From NCBI GenBank assembly GCA_002398515.1, contig DGZL01000029.1, positions 1-6,194 on the forward strand: a stretch of 6,194 bases of DNA, read 5' to 3'. Shown one piece after another: positions 1-5,643 of the stretch (position 1 is the first letter of the stretch; the number at the start of each line of letters is the position of its first letter). This DNA is from Firmicutes bacterium UBA4981 (GTDB lineage Bacteria; Bacillota; SHA-98; UBA4971). The translations under genes and the position numbers were made by a program. Below the pieces are notes generated by a model that did no database searches, had not been told where the DNA came from, and was given only the letters and a program-made list of their open reading frames with translations.

Positions 1-21
1 TGCCTATTCCGCCACTCCGGC
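1..21 (-). tRNA. tRNA-Leu, 5' end only
   Basis: Read on the minus strand from 21, the sequence is GCCGGAGTGGCGGAATAGGCA. It has the 7-nt acceptor strand GCCGGAG, then U8 and G9, then the D-stem start GCG and the GG of the D-loop. This is the typical beginning of bacterial tRNA-Leu. The anticodon lies outside the window, so the isoacceptor cannot be named. A strong promoter sits about 45 nt upstream, which supports a real transcription unit. tRNA genes commonly lie downstream of yabR in related genomes, but there they are usually tRNA-Met and tRNA-Glu. Confidence 0.85.
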
Positions 22-67
22 ACTGATGATTACGAAGGAGTATTTTGCTTATTCATTTTCCCAATAC

Positions 68-96
68 ATTATAGCATCGTAATCTCTTAACAACAA
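68..96 (-). promoter_or_regulatory. SigA promoter for tRNA-Leu
   Basis: On the minus strand there is a perfect -10 box TATAAT (73-68). It is preceded by TGC (76-74), giving an extended -10 TGnTATAAT. A partial -35 box TTGTTG (96-91) lies 17 nt upstream. Transcription should start near 61, about 40 nt before the mature tRNA end at 21. The promoter begins only 8 nt after the DUF501 stop codon, and I see no terminator between the two units, so some read-through into the tRNA is possible. Confidence 0.75.
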
Positions 97-103
97 TCTG
101 AAT

Positions 104-616
104 CTATCCACTCAGCAACTGATAGACCCATTTCCCCACAGGATTCTTGCCTCGTGCTAGATAGTCCGCATAATGAGCATGAAGACATTTTAAGCCTGCG
201 CTGCCTTGAAGAATACCGCCTACCCCTGACTCACGGATCACGCCATACCAAGACGGCCGGTGAGTCTCAATCCACTTCAGTTGGTCTTCTGTCAGGAGTG
301 TCTTTCGAAAATCGGCATACGACTTGGTAGCCTGTTCATATTCTCTCTCGGCATCAGAGTCCTCTGCCAGACGGGCCTCGAGCTTGGTTATCCATCCTTC
401 AGCCTCTAGCCGGGACACTTCCTTAATAGCGCCGGGACACGTAAGCCAGAAAACCGTAGGAAAAGGCTCAAATGGCACATCAAACCCGGGTCTTGCAGGC
501 ACAACAGGGCTCGTGATTATGGTCTCCGGCATCCCTAGCGGGCACCGGGTCGCCACTTTCAGAAATCCCCTTGGCCTACGGCCCAATTGCACTTTGATAA
601 TATCTTCATCTCTCAT
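104..616 (-). CDS. DUF501 family protein
   Basis: A 170-residue protein of unknown function. It shows the conserved blocks of the DUF501 family in order: LGRRPRG (11-17), RCPLGMPETI (24-33), PTVFWLTCP (53-61), SRLEAEG (68-74), a GVGG turn (131-134) and GLKCLHAHYADYLARGKNPVGKW (141-163). Cys25, Cys60 and Cys144, with His146 and His148, sit in the conserved blocks and could bind a metal or form an active site, but no reaction is known to me. Residues about 75-115 are acidic, helical and less conserved. The ATG at 616 is forced by an in-frame TGA just upstream; the nearest Shine-Dalgarno-like run (GGTGAG) ends only 2 nt before it, so initiation looks weak. In Actinobacteria this family is found beside the ftsB/divIC gene, and here it lies one gene downstream of divIC. 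It is cut off from yabR by a terminator and needs its own promoter, which I could not identify. Family call is firm; function is open. Confidence 0.9.
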   Translation of the reverse strand: MRDEDIIKVQLGRRPRGFLKVATRCPLGMPETIITSPVVPARPGFDVPFEPFPTVFWLTCPGAIKEVSRLEAEGWITKLEARLAEDSDAEREYEQATKSYADFRKTLLTEDQLKWIETHRPSWYGVIRESGVGGILQGSAGLKCLHAHYADYLARGKNPVGKWVYQLLSG

Positions 617-669
617 GACTCACCATAGCCCATACGCGATACTTCCCTGACTAAGTCCCAGGCAATCTA

Positions 670-736
670 CTTGCTGAGAAATGTCACGTTGCTGAGCAGT
701 GTCGCAAAACATCAGCACTAACCAAGGCTCAGCAAC
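670..736 (-). repeat. Leader repeats: tandem 18-mers plus inverted copy
   Basis: Two 18-bp units lie head to tail on the plus strand: TTGCTGAGAAATGTCACG (671-688) and TTGCTGAGCAGTGTCGCA (689-706), matching at 14 of 18 positions. An inverted copy follows at 727-736 (GCTCAGCAAC), perfectly complementary to 688-697 over 10 bp with a 29-nt loop. A small inner stem AGTGT/GCACT (698-702 with 715-719) is also possible. In minus-strand RNA the single left arm can pair with either of two right arms. The element lies 54-120 nt upstream of the DUF501 start, so it could be a regulatory leader or a cluster of protein binding half-sites. Its function is inference. Confidence 0.5.
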
Positions 737-804
737 AGTCCACCTGAAAATCCAACCGAAGAGTCACCGTGGATTTCACGAATTACGCAGGCCTCTCAAC
801 TTGT

Positions 805-845
805 AAGAAAAGCCGGTCGCAAAATGCGCCGGCCTTTTCTTTCTT
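805..845. terminator. Bidirectional Rho-independent terminator
   Basis: A GC-rich stem pairs GCCGG-T-CGC (812-820) with GCG-CCGGC (826-833) around an AAAAT loop, with one bulged T. It is followed on the plus strand by CTTTTCTTTCTT and on the minus strand by TTTTCTTACAA, and the flanking AAGAAAA/TTTTCTT can extend the stem. All nearby genes are on the minus strand, so its likely job is to end the transcript coming from yabR and to insulate the DUF501 gene. The distance from the yabR stop is about 220 nt, leaving a long 3' UTR or room for a small RNA. Confidence 0.85.
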
Positions 846-1067
846 CCGGAATCAAGATGCTTCTTGGCACAACATACAGAAACATCGTTATCGTTGCTGC
901 AATCCGATAATTGTCAACAGCTGCCATATTCGACAGGCGCTTGATCCTGCAATCAAAGGGAACCGCCAAATCCCGCGGCAACTAGAACTCAGATCCCTAT
1001 GCAGCCTAATTGATAAAGAGCCGATATCCGACAGGAATCAGGCTAGTCACGAGAATTCAGACTAAGA
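846..1067. other. Non-coding stretch between yabR and terminator
   Basis: I see no supported gene here. Short open frames exist on both strands, but they start at TTG or lack a ribosome binding site, run through the terminator, and show no recognisable protein motif. There is no tRNA: the T-arm GGTTC-A/G pattern and paired acceptor ends are missing. On the minus strand a perfect -35-like TTGACA occurs at 917-912, but the best -10 candidate (GATAAC, 892-887) is weak and 19 nt away. Confidence 0.6.
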
Positions 1068-1472
1068 TCATCCACCTATTCGAGAATATCGAGTACCACG
1101 ACCGCCTCGTTTCGAATCCTGACTCTTCTTGAGGTCTGACAGCCGCTCATCGCTCTCTTTAAGAAACTTAGACAATTTGTCTTCGAATGACTGACGATTA
1201 GCGGACGGCGCCCGTCGGCTACGCATCGGTCGATAATTCGGGTTAGCCTGCTTGATTGACAGTCCAATCTTGCCACCCTCGACAGATAGAATCTTCACCC
1301 TTACAATATCATTTTCTTTCAAGTAATCCTTGACATCCTTTACGTAAGTGTCAGCAACTTCGGAAATGTGGACCAGCCCTGTCTGACCCCCGGCCAGTTC
1401 GACGAAGGCTCCGAAGTGGGTAATCCCAGTGACACGGCCTTCGACGATGCTGCCTACCTCAAGTGACGGCAT
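1068..1472 (-). CDS. yabR: S1 domain RNA-binding protein, YabR-like
   Basis: A 134-residue cytoplasmic protein with one N-terminal S1 domain (residues about 3-74) and a basic tail. The S1 signature is clear: LEVGSIVEGRVTGITHFGAFVEL (4-26), then GLVHISEVAD (32-41), VKDVKDYLKENDIVRVKI (44-61) and KIGLSIKQA (68-76). The tail is helical and charged (96-117), then ends in KRGGRGTRYSRIGG, an RGG-like stretch that suggests non-specific RNA contact. The family is related to B. subtilis YabR and general stress protein 13; it binds RNA or ribosomes, exact role unsettled. I chose the ATG at 1472 because an upstream in-frame ATG at 1493 has no Shine-Dalgarno and itself overlaps the AGGAGG (1490-1485) that serves the later start at a 12-nt spacing. 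A TTG at 1481 is too close to that site. Transcribed from the consensus promoter at 1562-1533. Confidence 0.9.
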   Translation of the reverse strand: MPSLEVGSIVEGRVTGITHFGAFVELAGGQTGLVHISEVADTYVKDVKDYLKENDIVRVKILSVEGGKIGLSIKQANPNYRPMRSRRAPSANRQSFEDKLSKFLKESDERLSDLKKSQDSKRGGRGTRYSRIGG

Positions 1473-1484
1473 AACCGGCAAATT

Positions 1485-1490
1485 CCTCCT
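1485..1490 (-). promoter_or_regulatory. Ribosome binding site deciding yabR start
   Basis: AGGAGG on the minus strand, 12 nt before the ATG at 1472. The spacing is longer than usual, but the alternative ATG at 1493 lies upstream of this site and cannot use it. Confidence 0.7.
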
Positions 1491-1532
1491 CATTAGTTTA
1501 TCTCGGGCGATACCTCACCCAATCCTTATTTC

Positions 1533-1562
1533 ATTATACTTTGCTGGCATGTCCTCTGTCAA
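1533..1562 (-). promoter_or_regulatory. Consensus SigA promoter for yabR
   Basis: On the minus strand TTGACA (1562-1557) and TATAAT (1538-1533) are both perfect matches to the vegetative consensus, separated by 18 nt. Transcription should start near 1526, giving a leader of about 55 nt before the ATG at 1472. This implies strong vegetative expression of yabR independent of the sporulation genes upstream. Confidence 0.85.
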
Positions 1563-1566
1563 CGAA

Positions 1567-1581
1567 GAATACCTAGTATTC
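1567..1581. repeat. 15-bp palindrome abutting the yabR promoter
   Basis: GAATACCTAGTATTC is a 6-bp inverted repeat with a 3-nt centre, ending 4 bp upstream of the -35 box of the yabR promoter and 28 bp after the divIC stop. It could be an operator or activator site. It could instead be a weak 3' hairpin of the divIC transcript, but the stem is AU-rich and the following TTCGTT is a poor U-tract. Confidence 0.4.
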
Positions 1582-1609
1582 GTCTATAGGATCCCTGCTA
1601 ATACCTGAA

Positions 1610-1945
1610 TCAATCACGGATCTTCGAAGGATCTGTTCCAGGCCTTTCTTCCACCCCGGCCGGCTTACTGGAAGATGCGGGATCAGTGACAATGAACTGA
1701 ATCTCACCAGGCTTCACTAAGCCCAGTTTCTCTCTGGCCATCTTCTCAACATATTCATCGCTGGACAGATACTCTATTTGGTCGAGCAGCTCATTGCATC
1801 TCTCTTCCCATACTGCAATCTCTCGCTCAACCACGGATATCTGGTACTCCATTCGGACTAGTTCAAGATAACTCCTGAGATAGAGGAAAGCCACGACAAA
1901 GATGAAAAAGCCCACCAATATTTGGCGGACGCGTTTCCATGTCAT
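1610..1945 (-). CDS. divIC: Septum formation initiator DivIC/FtsB family
   Basis: A 111-residue bitopic membrane protein of the DivIC/FtsB family, a scaffold that joins FtsL and DivIB/FtsQ in the divisome and helps activate septal peptidoglycan synthesis. A short basic cytoplasmic N-terminus (MTWKRVRQ) precedes one membrane segment (about 9-24). A coiled coil follows (about 28-58), then the family motif SSDEYVEKMAREKLGLVKPGEI (61-82), and a proline- and serine-rich tail. The ATG at 1945 has no clear Shine-Dalgarno. Eleven codons upstream, a CTG at 1978 follows GGGAGAG at good spacing, which would add an acidic cytoplasmic extension starting MTEKTEEATGW; an in-frame TGA closes the frame further up. 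I keep the ATG as the conservative start. It lies downstream of yabQ with a 92-nt gap. Family assignment is firm; the exact start is not. Confidence 0.9.
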   Translation of the reverse strand: MTWKRVRQILVGFFIFVVAFLYLRSYLELVRMEYQISVVEREIAVWEERCNELLDQIEYLSSDEYVEKMAREKLGLVKPGEIQFIVTDPASSSKPAGVEERPGTDPSKIRD

Positions 1946-2037
1946 CCAGCCGGTTGCTTCTTCAGTCTTCTCGGTCAGAATTATCTCTCCCGTAACCCAG
2001 AATACCGATAATCACTATACTTTCTTCTCCATCGCAC

Positions 2038-2514
2038 CTAAGATTCCTTCCGCGAAAAACAGAGTTTCCTCTTGACATTTGCCCACACCGTTCCCAGGCA
2101 AGCGCAAGTCCTATGGAACCCTTTCCGCCATCTTGAGCTTGCCCTCCTCAATCCCAGTGTCCCCTCTCTGAAACCCAAGACTATCTTCCTTCTGGCATGC
2201 TGCGCATATTCATACGTAGACACAGCTCCGCCTACAACACGGCGGCTCATAACCGCCCTGTACACGCCAAAACCCACAGCGAACCCAACAAGCATGTAAA
2301 ACCTTACCTCTCCCCACGAATAAGCAAGCAGAAACTTAAAAACCATTGTAGCAGCAAAAAGCCAGAATATGACGTCAGAGATGGCAGTAAACACTTTACC
2401 GGGACGCAGCGCCCACCTAGCCACGCGGTACAAGTCAAATAAAGCCCCCGTAATCACGCCTGCCAACACCGTGACAGCAAGCCCTACCAACTGTGATTGG
2501 ACAGTCCCTGTCAC
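2038..2514 (-). CDS. yabQ: Spore cortex biosynthesis protein YabQ
   Basis: A 158-residue integral membrane protein of the YabQ family, needed in B. subtilis for spore cortex formation and made in the mother cell. Three membrane segments are visible: about 7-27, 43-64 and 69-87. The family look is clear in GALFDLYRVARW (23-34) and DVIFWLFAATMVFKFLLAYSWGEVRFYMLVG (47-77), where aromatic residues and a WGE loop link two helices. The C-terminal third (91-158) is strongly basic, probably cytoplasmic, with cysteines at 137, 139 and 152. It starts with GTG at 2514 and overlaps the yabP stop as GTGA, a sign of translational coupling; a GGAG lies 11 nt upstream. It is shorter than the B. subtilis protein, mainly in the tail. 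The molecular role of the family is not known. Confidence 0.9.
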   Translation of the reverse strand: MTGTVQSQLVGLAVTVLAGVITGALFDLYRVARWALRPGKVFTAISDVIFWLFAATMVFKFLLAYSWGEVRFYMLVGFAVGFGVYRAVMSRRVVGGAVSTYEYAQHARRKIVLGFREGTLGLRRASSRWRKGFHRTCACLGTVWANVKRKLCFSRKES

Positions 2515-2801
2515 TTGAACAGACGCTCCAAGAAACCCTTGGCCTTCTTCCCCATTTCCTCGGCATACTCAAGCCCCATAACATAGCCTTCTATTATCAG
2601 GTTTCCTTGATCTAGATTAAGTTGTTTGATATGAAAGTCCCTGCCGTGCAATATCAGCATCCCTGACGTGGTCTCCAAAATTACTTCCTGGTCGTCGAAA
2701 CTCTCCACGTTGTTTACACCGTCAACAACTACCGCTTCACGCTCAGTAATAGTCAGCTTGTGTTGGAACGGTGTAGATACGCGCTTTCTATCATCTAACA
2801 T
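2511..2801 (-). CDS. yabP: Sporulation protein YabP
   Basis: A 96-residue soluble protein of the YabP/YqfC family. In B. subtilis YabP is a mother-cell protein of sporulation; biochemical function is unknown. The family core is present: HKLTITEREAVVVDGVNNVESFDDQEVILETTSGMLILHGRDFHIKQLNLDQG in residues 14-66, predicted as a mostly beta fold, with the conserved GRDFHIKQLNL turn at 53-63. The ATG at 2801 is preferred: it has GAGGAGGG (2816-2809) 7 nt upstream. An in-frame ATG at 2831 would add ten residues but is preceded by a C-run with no Shine-Dalgarno. It is the first gene of a pair with yabQ and follows a 205-nt gap after mazG, so it probably has its own, likely sporulation-specific, promoter. 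Confidence 0.92.
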   Translation of the reverse strand: MLDDRKRVSTPFQHKLTITEREAVVVDGVNNVESFDDQEVILETTSGMLILHGRDFHIKQLNLDQGNLIIEGYVMGLEYAEEMGKKAKGFLERLFK

Positions 2802-2808
2802 ACCCGAT

Positions 2809-2816
2809 CCCTCCTC
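2809..2816 (-). promoter_or_regulatory. Ribosome binding site deciding yabP start
   Basis: GAGGAGGG on the minus strand, 7 nt before the ATG at 2801. It lies inside the longer open frame that starts at 2831, which argues for the shorter protein. Confidence 0.8.
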
Positions 2817-3006
2817 GGCCCTGCTCTCCATTGGGGGTCTTGTCTGTTAAATGATTATTACTATGTCTGCGAAAATAGACCTTAGCTAATTGGATACACT
2901 CTCAGGATGTGGGAAGCTGCAATACGGTTGCCTATAACTAGGTGAACGCGTCTTGCTCCCTGAGAATTCAGGAGGGGCAGCCGATGCTTGCGTGAGGGTA
3001 CGCCTA
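2817..3006 (-). other. mazG-yabP gap, no yabO or hup gene
   Basis: No coding sequence is supported. In B. subtilis and many relatives this position carries yabO (rqcP, an S4-domain protein), sometimes with an HU gene; no S4 or HU motif is seen in any frame. The minus strand from about 2880 to 2850 is AT-rich (includes CATAGTAATAAT), and is the best place for a yabP promoter. I could not pair it with a convincing -35 element for SigA or SigE. Confidence 0.6.
2956..2976. repeat. Short inverted repeat after mazG
   Basis: CCTGA (2959-2963) pairs with TCAGG (2968-2972) around GAAT, with partial extension outward past a bulged A. It lies about 30 nt downstream of the mazG stop. No T-run follows on the minus strand, so it is at best a weak 3' hairpin, not a classic terminator. 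Confidence 0.35.
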
Positions 3007-3816
3007 TCAACCCTCTCGTTCCTTGGATTCATCCCAAAGCATGTCCATCTCTTCGAGAGTCATATCTTCCAAATGTCGGTTACTCCGTTCCACCTCATTC
3101 TCAATGTACCGAAATCTCGCAATGAACTTATCCACTGCCTTTCCCAAGGCGATTTCTGGATCGACTTTCAAAAACCTCGCGACGTTAACAAGGGCAAAGA
3201 GAGTATCTCCGACTTCTTCCTCAACAGCGTCTACTTCTTTGGCCTTACGAGCCTCTTCCAGCTCGGAGAGTTCTTCACTGACCTTGGACAGCGCACCTTC
3301 TACATCAGGCCAGTCGAACCCTACCCTGGACGCCTTAGCCTGGACCTTGACAGCTCTCATCAAAGCAGGCATAGTGCCTGCCACGTTATGAAGGATTGAG
3401 ACTTGTCCCTCTTCATCGCCGCCCTCAGCGTGCTCCTTCTGCTTGATTCTCTCCCAGTTACGAAGGACGGTTTCGCTGTCCTTTGCTTCAACATCACTGA
3501 ATACATGAGGATGCCTTCTAATCATCTTCTTGACAATTCCTTCGATAACATCTGCAATATGGAACTTTCCTCGCTCATGAGCAATCTCGGAATGAAACAC
3601 CACTTGCAGAAGGACATCGCCAAGCTCTTCACAAAGCTCATCATCATCCTCATCATCAATTGCCTGAATTACCTCATACGCTTCCTCAATCAGATAAGTC
3701 CTAAGCGACCTGTGCGTCTGTTTGCGATCCCAAGGGCACCCATTCTCCGCCCTAAGGGTGCGCATGATTTCAACCAAATGAGACAAGTCACGGCGTTCAT
3801 CTGTTTCCACAACCAT
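3007..3816 (-). CDS. mazG: MazG nucleoside triphosphate pyrophosphohydrolase
   Basis: A 269-residue cytoplasmic enzyme that hydrolyses NTPs or dNTPs to the monophosphate and pyrophosphate, a house-cleaning role. It has two MazG-type four-helix domains. The first shows CPWDRKQTHRSLRTYLIEEAYE (27-48) and the metal-binding pattern E44, E45, E48, then E64 and D67 (EELGDVL). The second repeats it: E181, E182, E185 and then E201, D204 (EEVGDTL). The length matches stand-alone MazG of E. coli, whereas B. subtilis YabN at this locus carries an extra N-terminal tetrapyrrole methylase-like domain that is absent here. The ATG overlaps the spoVB stop as TAATG. GAGGAGG ends only 2 nt before this ATG; the GTG at codon 3 (3810) has the ideal 8-nt spacing and may be the true start. 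It is co-transcribed and probably coupled with spoVB. Confidence 0.95.
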   Translation of the reverse strand: MVVETDERRDLSHLVEIMRTLRAENGCPWDRKQTHRSLRTYLIEEAYEVIQAIDDEDDDELCEELGDVLLQVVFHSEIAHERGKFHIADVIEGIVKKMIRRHPHVFSDVEAKDSETVLRNWERIKQKEHAEGGDEEGQVSILHNVAGTMPALMRAVKVQAKASRVGFDWPDVEGALSKVSEELSELEEARKAKEVDAVEEEVGDTLFALVNVARFLKVDPEIALGKAVDKFIARFRYIENEVERSNRHLEDMTLEEMDMLWDESKEREG

Positions 3817-5471
3817 TACCTCCTCAGTAATCTCAGCCTCTCAAGGATCCCTGCAACCCTGTTGCCTCCCGGGAACACCTCAAGCTCATGGCGGCCGATG
3901 ACTCCGGTCAGGAGAAGAGTTACGCCATAGATTGCCACTGCAACAACAATCCCCACGAGACACCCAACAGTATTGCTGGAAGTCGCCGCGTACACCCAGA
4001 AATACGCAGCTTTTGAGCAGATAACCATAAGCAGCACACCGAAAATCGGCTTAAGCACACTGTTGCGCACGTCCAGAGTAAATCCTAACATCCTAACAAG
4101 GGTCGAGACGTTCATGAGTCCTGCAACGGCAAATGCCGCCACAGTACCTAAAGCAGCACCTAGTATACCGAAGGCAGGCATCCCGGTAAGAGAGAAGCTA
4201 ACGATAAGCTTTGCTACTGCGCCTTTTGCAAGATTCCTGACAGGGACTCCTACAGCCCCAAGCCCTTGAAGAATCCCGGAGCTGATTTGCTGGAGCGCAA
4301 GAAACACCGTTCCAAACGCCAGAGGACGCAAAGGAACTGCCACTTCCGCAGGCCATCTTAACATTAGCGAGAATTCCTCCGCGAAAATGAAAAGACCCAC
4401 AGCTGCCGGAAGAGCAAAGAGGAACCCAAGCCTTATCGATTCCTGAGCCCGCATTGACAACGTGGCTCGATCTCCCTTTGCCCATGCCTCTGAAATAGCA
4501 GGCACGGAACTTGTGGCCACAGCTGCAGTAACAAGTGTGGGAAAATACATAAGCGGTTGCGCCATTCCCGTCAACCGTCCGAACAGCTTTGTAATCTCAT
4601 CAGACGAAAACCCTGCATGACTAAGCCTCAAAGGAACAATACCGATGTCCAGAAACTGCATGAGAGGCATTATTGCAGCTGCCAGCACCACCGGAAATGA
4701 AAGCTCAAGTATCTTGCGCATGAGAGATGATCTGGACGCCATGTAGTTGTCCTTAGAATAGGATTTCGAATCAGCGCCGGATTGAAACGGTTCGCCTCCG
4801 CCTTTTATCGACCATTCCGTCCTCCAGGATCCTCGCTGATGCTCTTGCCTGAGATATGCGATGATTAAAACGACTAAGCCTGCAGCCCCTCCCAATACAG
4901 CCCCTAGATTCGCCCCTGCAGCCGCGTATTCCACCCCATGAGGCAGAAACGCCCATGCCAGTCCGATCATGGAAGCGACCCTGATTATTTGCTCTACCAC
5001 CTGTGAAAGTGCGCTGGGCCCCATATTCTGCAACCCTTGAAAGAAACCTCGAAACGCTGAAGCCACTGAAAGAACGAGCACCGCAGGGGAGACTGCAACA
5101 ATAGCCAAAGCAGCCCTACTGTCACGCGCAACGTATGTAGCGATGGGTTTAGCTCCAAGAGCCAGGCCCAAGGAAAACAAAGTCCCTGTAAGAATCAAGA
5201 TAGCTGTGGCGACTTGCAGAATCTTGAGCGCGCCTGGCCTGTTCCTCTGCGCCACTTGCTCCGCAACGAGCTTGGATACTGCAACCGGGATTCCTGCAGT
5301 GGATATCACAAGGAACATCCCATACACAGGATATGCCATCTGGTACAGACCGACACCTGCATCCCCAATCAGGGTCGGCAGGGCGATCCTGGAGACAGCC
5401 CCCAAAAAACGGTTAATTAATCCTGCAGCTGCTAAGATGGCAGCTCCTCTTATCATGGACTTCTTTGTCAT
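3816..5471 (-). CDS. spoVB: Stage V sporulation protein B-like flippase (MOP superfamily)
   Basis: A 551-residue multispanning membrane protein of the MVF/polysaccharide flippase group in the MOP superfamily. Members related to SpoVB, YtgP and MurJ move lipid-linked cell wall precursors across the membrane; SpoVB is needed for spore cortex. The N-terminus has the family pattern IRGAAILAAAGLINRFLGAVSRI (7-29), then GLYQMAYPVYG (41-51). SAFRGFFQGLQNMGPSALSQVVEQIIRV (138-165) is the hallmark stretch. About 14 hydrophobic segments are visible, split into two halves by a hydrophilic loop (about 208-252) rich in Gly, Ser and charges. The second half carries QPLMYFPTLVTAAVATSSVPAISEAWAKGD (305-334) and SSGILQGLGAVGVPVRN (397-413). 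I chose ATG at 5471 because GGGAG lies 9 nt upstream; a longer frame from TTG at 5570 would add 33 non-conserved residues and begins in a terminator tail. In B. subtilis the gene here is yabM, a paralogue of spoVB, so the symbol is by similarity. Confidence 0.88.
   Translation of the reverse strand: MTKKSMIRGAAILAAAGLINRFLGAVSRIALPTLIGDAGVGLYQMAYPVYGMFLVISTAGIPVAVSKLVAEQVAQRNRPGALKILQVATAILILTGTLFSLGLALGAKPIATYVARDSRAALAIVAVSPAVLVLSVASAFRGFFQGLQNMGPSALSQVVEQIIRVASMIGLAWAFLPHGVEYAAAGANLGAVLGGAAGLVVLIIAYLRQEHQRGSWRTEWSIKGGGEPFQSGADSKSYSKDNYMASRSSLMRKILELSFPVVLAAAIMPLMQFLDIGIVPLRLSHAGFSSDEITKLFGRLTGMAQPLMYFPTLVTAAVATSSVPAISEAWAKGDRATLSMRAQESIRLGFLFALPAAVGLFIFAEEFSLMLRWPAEVAVPLRPLAFGTVFLALQQISSGILQGLGAVGVPVRNLAKGAVAKLIVSFSLTGMPAFGILGAALGTVAAFAVAGLMNVSTLVRMLGFTLDVRNSVLKPIFGVLLMVICSKAAYFWVYAATSSNTVGCLVGIVVAVAIYGVTLLLTGVIGRHELEVFPGGNRVAGILERLRLLRR
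3818..3825 (-). promoter_or_regulatory. mazG ribosome binding site, start ambiguous
   Basis: GAGGAGGT on the minus strand, inside the end of spoVB. GGAGG is 2 nt from the ATG at 3816 but 8 nt from the GTG at 3810, so the two-codon-shorter start is plausible. Confidence 0.7.
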
Positions 5472-5480
5472 GAATTCACG

Positions 5481-5485
5481 CTCCC
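5481..5485 (-). promoter_or_regulatory. Ribosome binding site deciding spoVB start
   Basis: GGGAG on the minus strand, 9 nt before the ATG at 5471. It supports the start just ahead of the conserved N-terminal membrane helix. Confidence 0.65.
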
Positions 5486-5542
5486 GGGTAAATCGAAACC
5501 GCCGGAAATTAAGGGTATCGTAAATTCCACCGGCATGAGATA

Positions 5543-5570
5543 ATTCTACTACACCAACGCGGGAAAGCAA
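5543..5570 (-). promoter_or_regulatory. Weak candidate promoter for spoVB-mazG
   Basis: TTGCTT (5570-5565) and TAGAAT (5548-5543) on the minus strand are separated by 16 nt; the -10 matches five of six, the -35 three of six. It directly follows the spoVT hairpin. A SigE-like -10 (GATACCCT, about 5519-5512) is an alternative that would suit a mother-cell gene, but its -35 is poor. Confidence 0.28.
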
Positions 5571-5601
5571 ATAGCAGCAAGCCCTTTACGCCTGCTGCTA
5601 T
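5561..5601 (-). terminator. Probable spoVT terminator
   Basis: On the minus strand ATAGCAGCA (5601-5593) and TGCTGCTAT (5579-5571) form a perfect 9-bp stem with a 13-nt loop, followed by TTGCTTTCCC. The stem is strong but the U-tract is interrupted. It lies about 100 nt after the spoVT stop, at the right place to separate spoVT from spoVB. Confidence 0.6.
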
Positions 5602-5615
5602 CCTCCGGCATATTC

Positions 5616-5643
5616 TACATGTGGCACGTCCTATTCACATGTA
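5616..5643. repeat. 8-bp inverted repeat downstream of spoVT
   Basis: TACATGTG (5616-5623) and CACATGTA (5636-5643) are perfect complements with a 12-nt loop. No T-run follows on the minus strand. It may be part of the spoVT 3' UTR structure or a protein binding site. Confidence 0.4.

Noticed and set aside
796..981. Minus-strand 61-codon open frame with a hydrophobic patch
   Set aside because: It starts at TTG without a ribosome binding site and runs through the terminator hairpin; no family resemblance.
769..1065. Plus-strand 98-codon open frame
   Set aside because: It crosses the terminator, has no ribosome binding site, and its composition does not look like a protein.
617..1067. Search for tRNA-Met or tRNA-Glu, which often follow yabR
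   Set aside because: No T-arm consensus, paired acceptor ends or anticodon arm found on either strand.
2016..2021. TATAGT as a -10 box for a divIC promoter in the yabQ-divIC gap
   Set aside because: No acceptable -35 element at 16-18 nt; read-through from yabPQ or an upstream promoter is as likely.
2953..3399. Plus-strand open frame with a strong AGGAGG upstream of an ATG near 2983
   Set aside because: The ATG that the AGGAGG serves (2983) reaches a TGA after three codons, and the longer open frame is antisense to mazG with no protein motif.
5472..5570. 33-residue N-terminal extension of SpoVB from a TTG
   Set aside because: The TTG lies in the terminator tail, has no Shine-Dalgarno, and the extension is unlike the family; the ATG at 5471 has a good site.
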